A DNA stretch of 64,000 nt from Protopterus annectens (taxonomy: Eukaryota; Chordata; Ceratodontiformes; Protopteridae). A program made the position numbers and the translations under genes. Where the stretch lies: contig NC_056750.1 in assembly GCF_019279795.1 (NCBI RefSeq), positions 693,822,425 to 693,886,424 of the forward strand, written 5' to 3'. Shown here one piece after another: positions 11,442 to 21,789 of the stretch. The notes under the pieces were generated by a model. That model had not been told where the DNA came from and ran no database searches. It was given only the letters and a program-made list of their open reading frames with translations. The number at the start of each line of letters is the position of its first letter. Positions within the stretch are counted from its first letter, which is position 1.

Positions 11442-11895
11442 TTTGACGAACACATTAAATTGCATATGATGCTTCGTCGAATGTTATTACACGAAATGGC
11501 AAACTTCTGAAAGCACAGAACAACGATTTTTTTCCTAGGGAAAAAAATCAATGGGCTGTTTTCAGGACTTAGCCATTTCCTCCATTGTGGTGCCATCTCC
11601 GAGTTGATATATTTAAGTCGGGGTTGTGGGGTGCGAAGCCCCCCACTTTATTTTGTGTTTGGATTTTTTTTTTTTAAACGGGTCAGTGATTTTTTTTTTC
11701 CCTGGGAAAAAAATCGCTGATTCATGTGTTCGACATTTTGGATTTTCGGGGATTGTGGGTCGATTATATAGCATTTGCAATTCAGTGCATTCACTAATAT
11801 AATACAGACCCGATTCATTTAGGTTATTGTCTGTGTCTTTGATATGAAGAGGGCTAGTGGCATTAATGAGTCTTTTCTTTGTGCCAGACAGCATG
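11442..11895 (+). mobile_element. Foldback element carrying the shared core, inside LINE-B copy 2
   Basis: The core at 11563-11650 reads CTCCATTGTGGTGCCATCTC, then GAGTTGATATATTTAAGT, then GGGGTGCGAAGCCCCCC. It is flanked by inverted blocks: CGATTTTTTTCCTAGGG at about 11523-11540 and TTTTCCCTGGGAAAAAAATC near 11695-11715. The outer parts hold CGAACAC/TCGAAT/TCGACA words like those of the other foldback copies. The boundaries are estimated from where LINE-B similarity stops and resumes. Confidence 0.5.
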
Positions 11896-12980
11896 GACCC
11901 TTTTTTAGGGCTGAGAGGTAGTTTGTTTTTGAACCATGGTAATTGCTTAATTGTAGATGTTCAGCCTTGATGTTGACTATGGATTAAGTTGTGAAAAGGG
12001 TTGGACCTGTAGATAACCATATCAACAGATGACATAGGTCAAGAAAAATGGAGACGACTAGTAGTGTAAGAATCAATCCCCGAGAAGCCACAAAGAGAGT
12101 GAAGGCTGTATTTGATAAGTGAGGTCCAATTTTACAGTAAAGTTTTGCTTGGTCAGGAAACCAAGAGAGATTTAGAGCTTACACCAATGTCTTGTATGTG
12201 TGATAATAGGATGGAGTGGTCAGCAAGGTCAAAGGCCCAATTAAGCTCAATGAAAACTGCATCATTGAGGTTAATTTTATCCATGTCAGTGAGGATGTCA
12301 TCAATGAGTGTCCAAAGAGAAGTAATTGTACTTCTGTGTGCCAAAAACTCATGCTGCTTACAGGAAAGTAAGTGGTAAAGTGGTTGTAAGTGATTTATTT
12401 TCAAGAATTTGATCAAGGGTAGGAAGTATAGATTGAAATGGGAGTCTGGTAAGGGTTTGTTGCAGGTCTGACAATGGCTGATTTCCAGCTATAGGGCATG
12501 GAACTTGTGAGGTTAAGGCTGTAGGTACATTTTAGTGATGCAACTGTGAAAATTTTATTGTGCTAGAGAAACAAGGGACAGTGGTTAGCAGGACCAGGAA
12601 GAGAGACTACAGTAATCTCTTCTAATAGATGTGTATTTCTTTTTTGTTTTGCTTGTAATTTTCAAGAAGTAGAAGGGTGGTAGGTATTCTAGGGGATTTG
12701 GGTGAATTTGTATGGAAGACCATTTACTATTCAAATGCTTGAATGTTAGGGAATTCTTTGAGAAAATCAGCAGGTGAGAGTTTCCAATACAGCAAGAAAT
12801 ATGGCTGAGAGAGAGGAGAACTCTTTAGATGGATTTCTACCAGAGCTTGTATTTACCTCACAACAGAGCTAATTGTAGAAGTGAAGGATGGTAATTTAAT
12901 GTACTGTGACCTTGAGTAAGGAGTTGGATCATCTTACAAAATTTCCAAGGATCATGCATTAGAGTTGTCAACTCTTTGAA

Positions 12981-12995
12981 AGCCAGTCAGTTTTG
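12981..12995. repeat. 15-bp target-site duplication, left copy (PLE-2)
   Basis: AGCCAGTCAGTTTTG occurs here and, identical, at 15158-15172, exactly flanking PLE-2. Confidence 0.75.
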
Positions 12996-13470
12996 GAAGT
13001 GAAGTACCCTAACACACCCTCTATCTATGGTATACCTAAGATCTATAAAGATATTAGAGACCTCCCAATGACACCAATTCTAAATGCATCTAGTTCCAAG
13101 ACAAACCCCTTCTAAAACTTATTGATCTGAAACTAAAAAATGTGTTTGATTATGTCCATACTTGTCAAGATTCCTGGGATATTCTGGTTAAGTTCAGGAA
13201 AGTGAGATTTAGAGATGACTCTATTTTTTGTACTGTGGATGTGATCAGTTTATATAATGTAATTCCACATGATATTGGCCTGAGCTGGTTCTATGAATTT
13301 CTTGTGGAATCGACTACTTGATCTAACAATGATGTCAACAACTTGGTTACCTTGATGGAGTTAGTATTAAAAAACAATTTTGTTTTCATAGGAGGCCATT
13401 ATTTTCTACAGAAGAAGGGGGTATAGATGGGGGCAGCGTGTGCTCTAATCTTTGCTAACACAATTATAGG

Positions 13471-13690
13471 TCCATAGGATGATATTAAGCTATTGGCCCT
13501 TATAAGCCAGCCAACAATTTCACCCATGTTCCCTCAAAGTCAGCGCCTGTTTCCCCTGTCCAGCAGGGACACAGTTGGGATCTCAGGGATATATTTTCTG
13601 TTTCCCATCATGTTTTTATATTTAATGTTTCCCATTATGTTGCAGTAGGAGAAGAAATGTCTCTGACCACTTTAATCCACTCCTTGGGGC
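13471..13690 (-). mobile_element. CR1-like 3' tail fragment inside PLE-2
   Basis: GGTCCATAGGATGATATTAA, then GCTATTGGCCCTTATAAGCC, then CTGTTTCCCCTGTCCAGCAG parallels the tail of CR1 copy A (16828-16990: GGTTCATAGGTAGGTACTAG, GCTATTGGCCCTAGGGCC, CTGTTCCCCTGTCAAGCAG). PLE similarity resumes near 13695. It is younger than PLE-2 but strongly decayed. Confidence 0.6.
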
Positions 13691-14539
13691 CTATATATTC
13701 ATTTTTTCGACAATGTATTTATTGTGTGGAACAAGTCAGCAGAAGAATTTAATTCATTTATTGAGTATACAAGTCATACTACATGTTTTTTGAGGTTCAC
13801 CTCTAAATTTAGTTATTCTGAGATCACTTATTTGGATCTAAAATTATTACCAACAAGAAATTGATTAGCAATATTTATAGGAAATCTACCTATTCCAGCA
13901 GTCTCTTGCACTTTGATAGTTGTTATCCCGAACATCAAAAAAGGGGGATGGTGAAGGCACAGTTTGTACACCTGGCCAGAATGATTACCAAAGATGACAT
14001 GTTTCAATCTGAGGCCAAATGTCTGGTGGACATGTTTGTATCCTGTTGCTACCCCCCCAAATTTAGTTTATGATATCTCGGTGGAAATTAATCAAAAAGG
14101 ACTGAATGGTTTCTACACTCTATTACTTAATATCAATAATGATGACGGGTTGATGTCCATGGAAAATAGAAGGGGTAACCATCAAAATTTCACCCCTATC
14201 TTTTATTGTGACCTATACCATGGACAACACTCAGATCATTGGTATTTTGAGATCAAATTGGAACGTTTAATCTTGCTTTGAGGGGTTTGTTGAAACTTTA
14301 GGTAATATACCCAAATTAGTTTACAGAAAGGGCAGGTCTCTAAAACAGATTTTGGAGAATGGTAAGGAGGTTTCTTCCTCTAGAAAAAGTGGTACCTTTA
14401 GATGTGGTACCTGTAACCAGTGTAAACACATTATGGTGCAAAGTGACGTAAAAGTGAATGGTGTTGATGTAAGAACAACATTTTTCTCTAATTGCAATGC
14501 TATTGGTATTATTTATTTGGCCTAGTGTTTGCACTGTGA

Positions 14540-14845
14540 GTGTTTTTACGTGGGTAAAACCCAAAGAAAATTTAGAGAGAGAATTTACAAGTACATGCCT
14601 GACATCAAAAGAAATGAAGTATGGACAATGCTTTAGCAAAGCATGTGGTGAACTGTCCTGACCACACTTTTGGTTTCATGGGTCTGGATATGGTTACTAA
14701 GAATGTGAGGGGTGGTCCATGGAATGATTTCATCAAATTAAAAGAGCTTAGATGGCAGATCAGGCTGAATTCTTGTATTTACCCTGGTATGAACAATTTT
14801 TTATCCATTATCACTGTTCTTAAACGTCATTCTTATGTCGTTTGA
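14540..14845 (+). pseudogene. PLE-2 GIY-YIG endonuclease domain, broken
   Basis: The translation contains FYVGKTQRKFRERIY followed by AKHVVNCPDHTFGFMGLD and a conserved C-terminal tail ending in VLKRHSYVV. This matches the C-terminal endonuclease of Penelope-like elements, which nicks DNA for target-primed reverse transcription. A frame break occurs near 14620-14635. PLE-1 (30057-30476) and PLE-3 (54761-55030, minus) have the equivalent domain. Confidence 0.65.
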
Positions 14846-15040
14846 CATTTATTGTATATATGATATATATTTTCTGTATTCATAATAATTAAAAAAAATT
14901 CACGGTTTGGTTTACTATGTTTATGTGTACTTTTCATGTATGTATGAGTTTAAGGAATTTTCTTCGATGTTAGTTGGCTGCTAGGATCTTGTGATGTGCA
15001 TTTGGAGGAATATTTAAATGGAAACTGGTTTTGTTGTTAT

Positions 15041-15083
15041 GTTCTGAAGAAATCTTGGCTATACTCTGATGAAAGCACTTAAC
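15041..15083 (+). ncRNA. Hammerhead-like ribozyme motif, PLE-2
   Basis: Order on the + strand: GTT (15041-15043), CTGAAGA (15044-15050), one extra A, ATC...GAT as a three-pair stem (15052-15054 with 15068-15070), GAA (15071-15073), AGCACT (15074-15079, a decayed form of palindromic AGCGCT), T, then AAC (15081-15083) pairing with the opening GTT. This is the strand order of a hammerhead (helix I, CUGANGA, helix II, GAAA, helix III, UH, helix I). The extra A before helix II is not canonical. Confidence 0.5.
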
Positions 15084-15157
15084 TGTTTTTCTATTAAAAA
15101 GTGTTTTTTATTCCTATGCTACACTGGGTTTTCTTTTTTCCAGCTCCTAGAGTTTGT

Positions 15158-15172
15158 AGCCAGTCAGTTTTG
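15158..15172. repeat. 15-bp target-site duplication, right copy (PLE-2)
   Basis: Identical to 12981-12995; LINE-B sequence continues after it. Confidence 0.75.
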
Positions 15173-15900
15173 TTATGTTTAAATAGCCTAGAGATTGTGG
15201 GTGAATGTGTGCGTTGAAGGTCTGATAAATGCTGTGAGAATAAGTTGGCAGCAAAGTTTGTATAGTGAAGTTGAGAATCAGGCACCATTCTATGGTTGCA
15301 AAATGGTCTTGCAGTGTAGTCATTTTTGAGGGAGGGGTCGCTCTTTTTGTCTGAGGGTGATCATTCTTGGAGAATATTTTATTTTTAAGTTTTTATGAGA
15401 AATATTAAAAGGCAGAGGTCAATGAAAATAGGATGATTTATGATACTGGAGATGTTGGTGTGGTGGGAAGTAAAGAAGTAAAGCGAGAGGTGGTTAGTTT
15501 TAAAATTAAGTCAACGTATAAAGTAGTTAGAAACTGGCAAGCAGCATTGAGATGTCAAGGTACAGAGAGCCTAAGAAATTTAAGTTGAAGTCCCCAAGGA
15601 TAATTATGTGCTGTTGGTCAGGATGATCATCAGAGCTGCGAATTTTGCCAGAGAAGCAAAAAGAGGTAGAGAAGTAACTCCAGCATAGGAATGATGGTAG
15701 CCCTTAGTCGGACATTTAGTAAGAATTCAGTTAGGATCCATTGACATCTCGACGATGGTAAACCACTTGATGTGGAGAGGATTTTGTCTTACGGGTTTTC
15801 CTTCCTTGTCTTAGAGGTTATGGAGTATCTGCTTTTGAGGTTTTGGGACATCATATTTAAAATGAGTTTTAAATGAGGAGCTTGTCATGTCATTGTGAGT

Positions 15901-16639
15901 CACACGATTTAAAATGATTGGTGTGTTATCACCTTTTAGAGCTGTTAACTTTTGTAGACTTGATGTCATCTTTTCAATTTTGATTTATGTTCTGGCTAAT
16001 TTTAAGTTATTATTTTTCTCATATAAAGTAGATTTTATTCTTTAAAATGTGCTATTTACAGCTTATCTCAGTATTGAATTTCCTGTGTAATACTTTCAAA
16101 TGCTCTTTGTTGGAGTTACTAGTGCTGTGTTTCAGAATGCAAGATATTCTTTACATGTCATAAAATATAGTGTATTATTTAATTTATATTTTTTATATCT
16201 CCCATTTATTTTAGTTTGGTTAGAACTGAGACATCAGAAACAGTTAAGTACTGTTAAATATTTAATACCATTTGTGATATTTTCTTCATTTTATAATTTA
16301 TTCATAGATGATTGAAAATTACAATCTTGTAGTTTAGTGGCACTTACCTTTTTACTATTTTGCTGTCATTTCTGTTCTCTGTATTTTCAGACTTTGAAGT
16401 CAATATATTTTGAAAAATAATTTGATAAAGCATATTAATGAAATATAGTTGAGCTGATTTTAGGTAGGTATGGAACCTTTTAGGCTACCAGCTAAAATGT
16501 AGTTGTATGTCTGCAGGGTTTTGGATTCAGTTTTTTTTCATCACTTGAACTTCAGCTGCCCTATCACATTCCTGTTTTTGGTGATCACAAAGCCACCCAT
16601 TCATAAATTCAAAACAAAAAAAATTGTTTACTCAGAGAG
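15901..16639. other. AT-rich non-coding stretch, nothing recognised
   Basis: T-rich, no domain in any frame. The 71-codon hydrophobic open frame at 16100-16315 matches the local T-richness and is not supported as a gene. Confidence 0.55.
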
Positions 16640-16826
16640 GCTTTTGTTCGGGTCTATATTAGAACATTGAAGTATTATTACATCGAATGTTCTAATATTG
16701 AACTATTTCACTAGAAACACCACATCATCGAACTCTCAGAACAGCAAATTTTTTCCCAGGGAAAAAATTCACTGTTCCAACAAACATACACACACAACAC
16801 AAGCACACCAAAATACATAATCCACA
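16640..16826. mobile_element. Foldback module pair
   Basis: A hairpin, ATATTAGAACAT...ATGTTCTAATAT (about 16659-16705, loop with TCGA), starts after GGGTCT. A second module follows: AAATTTTTTCCCAGGG against AAAAAATTCACTG (16746-16775). The same two kinds of module occur at 18975-19013 and around 11523-11715, so this is a partial member of the foldback family. CR1 copy A ends immediately beyond it. Confidence 0.5.
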
Positions 16827-18656
16827 CACATAGGTTCATAGGTAGGTACTAGGCTATTGGCCCTAGGGCCTATACAAACCTAGCCAAAAATGTACCCTGG
16901 CTTTCGCCACCCAAGAAAATTATTTTCCTGTTCCCCTGTCAAGCAGAACCACAGAAGTGATCCCCGGGGTGAATTTCCTATTACCCATCCAATCATCAAG
17001 ATTTTTCTTGAAGAGTGCTAATGAGGAGCTCTGTTTGACATACACCTTACCCTCATCTATGGCTTGTTCCGGAGTATGGGAAGTCTGTGGGACAGGAATC
17101 TAACCCTCCAGCATGTTCTGTTTATTGTGGTGACAAGGTTTAGGTCCCTAGAGCGTGTAGCTCGGAGGGATTGGGATTTATTTAAGTGGAGCATGTCCAA
17201 CAGCTCTGGGTTTGACATAGCTTTGTATGTTAGGCAGAGATTGCCTCTGAGTAGGTGATATGCGACGGAGTAAAGCTGGAGTTTTTTGAGACGGTCTGTG
17301 TAAGGCATCTGTTTGAGGCCAGTAATCCTCTTTGTGAGATATTTTTGCGGCCTTTCCAGTTGTTGTAGATGTCTTGTGAGGTACATACCAAAAGGGGCGT
17401 TGTACTCTATAATGGGTCTAATAAGTGATGAGTAGAGGGGAACAATGACCTCTCTTTTTCTGGATGAGAAACCTTTTGTGATGAGGTGTGCCACGTAGAA
17501 GGATTTCCTGATCACTTTGGTGATGTGATTGTCAAAGGAGAGACTACTGTCCACCTGTGTCCCAAGGTCTCTTATCACACTTTCGGTGTTAAGTAGACTA
17601 CCGCCTATGTGGTAGTTCATGGGTACAGAATTTTTACCAAAGGGGATGACAATGCACTTTTTGGCATTGAGCTTGAGACCATGTCTTTGACACCAGGCAT
17701 CTGTCTCAGTGAGGCCCTTTTTTAGGATGTCTACATCATTAGGAGTTTCTATTATGGCTCCTAGTTTGCAGTCATCTGCGAATTTAGTTAGCCGAAGACC
17801 TTCTGTGTTGGCCTGTACTTCAGAGAAGTAGATACCAAACAGGAGAGGACCCAGGACTGAACCCTGTGGTACTCCACTTGTCACTGGTCTGAAGTCTGAT
17901 TTGGAGTCTGCTACTTTCACAGTGTGGGTTCTTTCAGTAAGCCAGTTGGCAACCCATCTTGTGACATAGGGATTTATACCTAGTTTAGTGAGTTTATCTC
18001 TAATTCCAGAGTGGGGGGTGGTGTTGAACACCTTGGCGAGATCTAGATAGGCTGTGTGAACCACCTTACCCTCATCTATGGCTTTGGTTACTACTTCAAA
18101 GAAGTCTATCAGGTTTAGGACACATGATCTGCCTTTTACAAACCCAAACTGTGTGTGGGCCAGGGTTTGGAGATCTCCAATGTCTTTGTTTGAGTTCCAT
18201 GATGATACGTTCCATGGCCTTGCAGACGAGGCTCGTCAGGCTAATGGGGCGGTAGTTCCCGGGGTCTGTTGTGGCCCCCCCCTTTGTGGAGTGGGATAAC
18301 TGTCGTGGTGCACCATTCAATGGGCACAAAGCCTGAGGTGAGGCTATGATTGAACATGGTACTTAGGTGGGGTGCCAGTTCATTCTGTAGTTCATGTAGA
18401 AGGCAGCTTGGGATGATGTCAGGTCCCATGGATGCTGTGTTCTTGGCTTTGGAGAGTGAAGTTTTTACCTGTGCAGCCATGATTACAGGAACTTTGCATT
18501 CTTCCGGTATAAAGATGGGCCCTTTAGGGGGTGAGAGGGGGGTAAAGTTAGCACTGAACCTATCTGCCATGATGTTGGCAATATCATTTGGTTCTGTATA
18601 TTTAGTGTCATTGTGCTGTAACTCAGAGCAGATCTGAGTGTTGCCATTGAGGATTT
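16827..18656 (-). mobile_element. CR1/L3-like LINE, copy A, 5' truncated
   Basis: Minus-strand LINE whose 3' terminus is the complement of AGGTTCATAGGTAGGTACTA at 16827-16846 and whose 5' end is lost within the endonuclease-RT linker near 18656. It is one of five or six copies here (others at 13471, 20085, 29120, 57545 and 62307). The RT reading frame is still long, so this is one of the younger copies. Confidence 0.75.
17057..18655 (-). pseudogene. CR1-like reverse transcriptase, truncated
   Basis: The frame 18064-17057 encodes 335 residues with the RT palm: AYLDLAKVFNTTPHSG, GVPQGSVLGPLLFGIYF and the catalytic FADD (17771-17782), then the thumb region NAKKCIVIPFGK, VIRDLGTQVDSSLSFDNHI and the conserved tail RHLQQLERPQKYLTKRI. 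The upstream linker is in another frame (18655-18241). It lacks the endonuclease and has at least one frameshift near 18070-18240, so it cannot be active. Jockey-superfamily CR1/L3 assignment rests on these motifs and the short 3' end. Confidence 0.75.
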
Positions 18657-18855
18657 TCGACATAGCTATAGAATACATTTCACAAAACCTTACACTAAAC
18701 CATACATACACCACTAGCTATCCACTTATCTTAACCCAACCCTAACCCTAAGGTCCATAACTACCACACACTCACCTTACCCGCTCCCTAACCCTAAGGT
18801 CCCTATCGCACACTCACCTTCATTCGCACACTTACCTTAACCCGGTCCGTAACCT
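18657..18855. other. C-rich stretch with AACCCTAA words
   Basis: Contains TAACCCAACCCTAACCCTAA (near 18732-18751), then two blocks of CCCTAAGGTCC. It resembles 1-300. Only about two consecutive telomere-like units occur, so I do not call an interstitial telomere. Confidence 0.45.
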
Positions 18856-18865
18856 TCGCTCCACA

Positions 18866-19015
18866 GTCGAGGAAATAGCGAAGCTGCAGAAACGGCCCAC
18901 CAAATACTTTCTCTAGAAAAGTATTCGATATTCTGCAGCTTCGCTATTTTCAGCGTTCGATGCAAAGTGTTCGATATTAGTACATTTGAAGTTGTAATAC
19001 TTCGATGTACTAATA
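18866..19015. mobile_element. Foldback modules: two consecutive hairpins
   Basis: Hairpin 1: GAAATAGCGAAGCTGCAGAA pairs with TTCTGCAGCTTCGCTATTT (about 18869-18950), with an inner stem AATACTTT/AAAAGTATT. Hairpin 2: ATATTAGTACAT pairs with ATGTACTAATAT (about 18974-19013), followed by AGACCC. Hairpin 2 is the same design as 16659-16705 with one position changed in both arms. TTCGA words separate the modules. Confidence 0.55.
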
Positions 19016-19159
19016 TAGACCCTTTTGCTCCAGATAGTTTATTATACTTCAGTAGATCAATTTCTAAAATGTTGAACGAGTCACATGACGAGCACACATC
19101 ACTCAATTTATCCCAGAGAAAGAGAATGCCAGTTACTATGAAAAAAATCTCTCTTTCTT

Positions 19160-19183
19160 TATATATATATATATATATATATA
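19160..19183. repeat. (TA)n microsatellite
   Basis: Short pure TA array close to a foldback module. Confidence 0.9.
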
Positions 19184-19334
19184 AATTGTGTTAAACCAAT
19201 TCAAAGCATTTGTAATGCACTATTTAAAATACACTGTCAAAATGCTGCACTGATGCAGTTGGTAGAACTAATACATAAACTACTTTATACAAGATGAGTA
19301 TAAAAGGAATAGGCGACAGTCATTCTTAATGTCT

Positions 19335-19545
19335 AATTGATTGATGCATGGGTATCTCAGATGGTAAAGCATCAAAGTTTTAATCTGAGGGTCCAGGGTT
19401 CAAGTCTCTGTCTGGGAGTAGAATTCTTTAAGGGGGATTGCATAATGGTTAAGGTATTTACCTCATGGATGCAAGGAAAAGGGTATAATTTTGACTTCTG
19501 GTTATTAGCTAGGCCTGTAATAGTCATCAGACTAATAGCTTATTA
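19335..19545 (+). repeat. tRNA-derived SINE sequence, two tRNA-like heads
   Basis: The first head has an A-box-like TATCTCAGATGGTAAAGC and a B-box-like GGGTTCAAGTCT (19350-19415). A second head follows, GCATAATGGTTAAGGTATTT (from about 19440), with a worn B box near 19480 and a GTTATTAGCTAGGCCTGTAA tail. The second unit matches the SINEs at 4894-4995 and 60988-61105. It could be a dimer or two insertions; neither looks like a working tRNA gene. Confidence 0.55.
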
Positions 19546-20084
19546 ATTGTCTGTAAACCTATAAAACTTCAGTTATGTCTAGACAGGTTTGCTAGGTAAA
19601 GTGGCTTCATACATTTTCAAAAGTGTGTTGCTTTCTTAAGCATTCAAATAAATGACATGCCAGAACCTTTAATTACTAGTCAAAAAGGGTACACTCAGTA
19701 AAAAAGAACAATTATAAAGCAGTGAATGAACCCATTAATAAATGCTTTCTCCAGCTGATTACCTGCAGAAAATTAAATTAAATCTAATAATGAATTAGTT
19801 ACTTAGATACTTTTTTTGCAGAAAGCAGCAGGTTCCAAATAAACACAGTGAGGATACAAAGTGAATTCTGAATTGCTAAAATCAGGAGTCATTGAATAAT
19901 ATATTGCTGCCATGCATACTTTTCCAATATTTAATTTAATCATTTTTCATTAAATTCGGGACTGAATAAGTTCAGAGTGATGGCATTGTCTCACAGCTTA
20001 TACCTCCACGTCTATCCCTTGCATGCACCATCTGACCAATCATCATGATTGCAACACACTTTTCCTGTTGACAGAGTATCTGCT
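19546..20084. other. AT-rich non-coding stretch, nothing recognised
   Basis: No coding or repeat signature that I can name. Confidence 0.5.
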
Positions 20085-20448
20085 CTGGAACAGACTCCCC
20101 ATCTACATTAAACAGATTTCTTCACTGCCCATATTCAAGCACAACTTGCATCTATGGTTGAGAAACTGAAAATGTACCCCAGGGCTGCCCCTGTACCCCT
20201 GCACTAGTAATGGACAGAGCCAGCTCCTGAATGTTTTATCCCATGCAAGGGTCCCCTCAAAGTATTTGTGATATTATCCCAATTATTGTCATTCTGGCAA
20301 TATATAATTAATGGATCATGGGATGGGTTACACCAATCTCTATTCAAATGGGATAGGTTAATTCAAGTACAAAAAGGGAAACCTGACTAGGCTTAAAATG
20401 GCCCACAAAGGCAGCTAGCCTAGTACTTTCCTAGGAACCTTTGACTGT
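20085..20448 (+). mobile_element. CR1-like LINE 3' end fragment (copy F)
   Basis: The + strand encodes a worn C-terminus (LWNRLPIYIKQ-like, then a basic helix) near 20095-20170. It ends with GCTTAAAATGGCCCAC and CTAGCCTAGTACTTTCCTAG (20391-20440). The last block is the CR1 3' terminus and is also the tail of the tRNA-derived SINEs here. Confidence 0.55.
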
Positions 20449-20799
20449 ACAAGTCTTCTAAGAGTGTTATTCATAAATGTTGTTGAGTATATGAGTAGGG
20501 CTGGTATGCAACATACTGGTATATCAAAGCTCTTAGCAATTCATAGATATTGTTACAAAATAAGACATGACCAAGTATGTGATGTTACACCAGTATTTAG
20601 GCATTGCACTCCATGCAAGTAGCACATATGCAAACTAACCCCCACACATGATTGTAAGCAACTGACTAAAGCAGCACAGTTGGAGTGTCATACGGTTCCA
20701 CTGAGGTAACCTATGAGACAACAGTAACATACAACGGACCCTCCCCCCCTTGTGTTGCATATGTGCTGATTAAAACAAAAAGAAAAAAAACAATATGTT

Positions 20800-21789
20800 G
20801 TAGGAAATTATGTAAGAGTGGTACAGGATATATACAAGTGTAGTGTGACAGCGGTGAGGTCTGTGGTGGGAGTGACGGATGCATTTAAGGTGGAGGTGGG
20901 GGTTACATCAAGGATCAGCTCTGAGCCCTTTCTTATTTGCAATGGTGATGGACAGTTTGACAGACGAGATCAGACAGGAGTCCCCGTGGACTATGAAGTT
21001 TGCAGATGACATTGTGATCTGTAGTGAGAGTAGGGAACAGGTGGAGGAGACCCTGGAGAGATGGAGATATGCTCTAGAGAGAAGAGGAATGAAGATCAGC
21101 AGGAATAAGACAGAATATATGTGTGTGAATGAGAGGGACGATAGAGGAATGGTGAGGATGCAAGGAGTAGAGGTGGCGAAGGTGGATGAGTTTAAATACT
21201 TGGGGTCAATAGTTTAGAGTAACGGTGAGTGTGGAAGAGAGGTGAAGAAGAGAGTACAGGAGGGATGGAGTGGGTGGAGAAGTGTCAGGAGTGATTTGTG
21301 ACAGACGAGTACCTGTAAGAGTGAAGGGGAAGGTCTACAAGAGGGTAGTGAGACCAGCTATGTTATATGGGTTGGAGACAGTGGCATTGACAAAAAGGCA
21401 GGAGTTTGATCTGGATGTAGCAGAATTAAAGATGTTAAGATTTGCACTGGGTGTGACAAGGGTGGACAGGATTAGGAATAAGTATATTAGAGGGTCAGCC
21501 CAGGTTGGAATGTTTGGAGACAAAGCCAGAGAGGCACAATTACATTGGTTTGGACATGTGCCGAGGAGGGATGCTGAGTATATTGGGAAAAAGATGCTAA
21601 GGATGAAGCTACCAGGCAACAGGAAAAGAGGAAGGCCTGAGATAAGGTTTATGGATGTGGTGAGAGAGGACATGCAGGTGGTTGGTGTGACAGAGCAAGA
21701 TGCAGAGGACAGGAAGAAATGGAAACAGGTGATCTGCTGTGGCGACCCCTAATGGGAACAGCTGAAAGATGATGATGTGGTAGGAAATT
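20800..21789 (+). mobile_element. RTE-like LINE, 5' truncated, with target duplications
   Basis: GTAGGAAATT occurs at 20800-20809 and 21780-21789, flanking a 5'-truncated LINE that ends in GATGATGATG. The 3' end CTGTGGCGACCCCTAATGGG is nearly the same as the tails of the SINEs at 32674-33000, 35249-35472 and 57201-57475. The short duplications and GATG-type tail fit the RTE group or a relative. Confidence 0.7.
20818..21752 (+). pseudogene. RTE-like reverse transcriptase and C-terminal domain, broken
   Basis: Visible motifs are VQDIYKCSVTAVRS, then (frame change near 20900) HQGSALSPFLFAMVMDSL, catalytic FADD (20999-21010), ERRGMKISRNKTEYMC and DEFKYLGSIV. An in-frame stop follows at about 21215. 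The rest is open from 21270 with the conserved C-terminal segment LHWFGHVPRRDAEYIGKKML and GNRKRGRPEIRFMDVVREDM, ending ICCGDP. The 5' endonuclease is missing. One frameshift and one stop make it a pseudogene. Confidence 0.75.

Larger units (their letters stand above)
12996..15157 (+). mobile_element. PLE-2: 5'-truncated Penelope-like element
   Basis: The + strand translates, with many stops and shifts, to a Penelope-type RT and a C-terminal GIY-YIG endonuclease. Fragments visible are YGIPKIYKDIRDLPMTPI near 13030, VDVISLYNVIPHDIGL near 13245, a degenerate catalytic block (FFDNVFIVW) near 13705 and FYVGKTQRKFRERIYKY near 14550-14600. It starts inside the RT, so it is 5' truncated. The 3' UTR ends with a hammerhead-like motif 74 nt before the target duplication. 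A CR1 tail (13471-13690) interrupts the RT. Confidence 0.7.
10780..15900 (-). mobile_element. LINE-B copy 2, old, interrupted by later insertions
   Basis: Minus-strand relict of a LINE related to LINE-A. The 3' part lies at about 10780-11440, an RT palm fragment at 12153-12416 (a degenerate FIELNWAFD...HSILLSH block), a linker at 12430-12980, and it resumes after PLE-2 at 15173-15900 with an endonuclease GDFNLNFLG motif near 15575-15605. Insertions: a foldback element (about 11442-11895) and PLE-2 (12996-15157), the latter flanked by a duplicated 15-bp piece of LINE-B. It is therefore older than both. Confidence 0.6.

Noticed and set aside
18732..18751. Interstitial telomere repeat
   Set aside because: Only about two consecutive AACCCT units; the rest is degenerate.
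19350..19415. Functional tRNA gene
   Set aside because: A- and B-box-like words are present but no cloverleaf arms can be drawn, and the sequence is followed by a SINE head.
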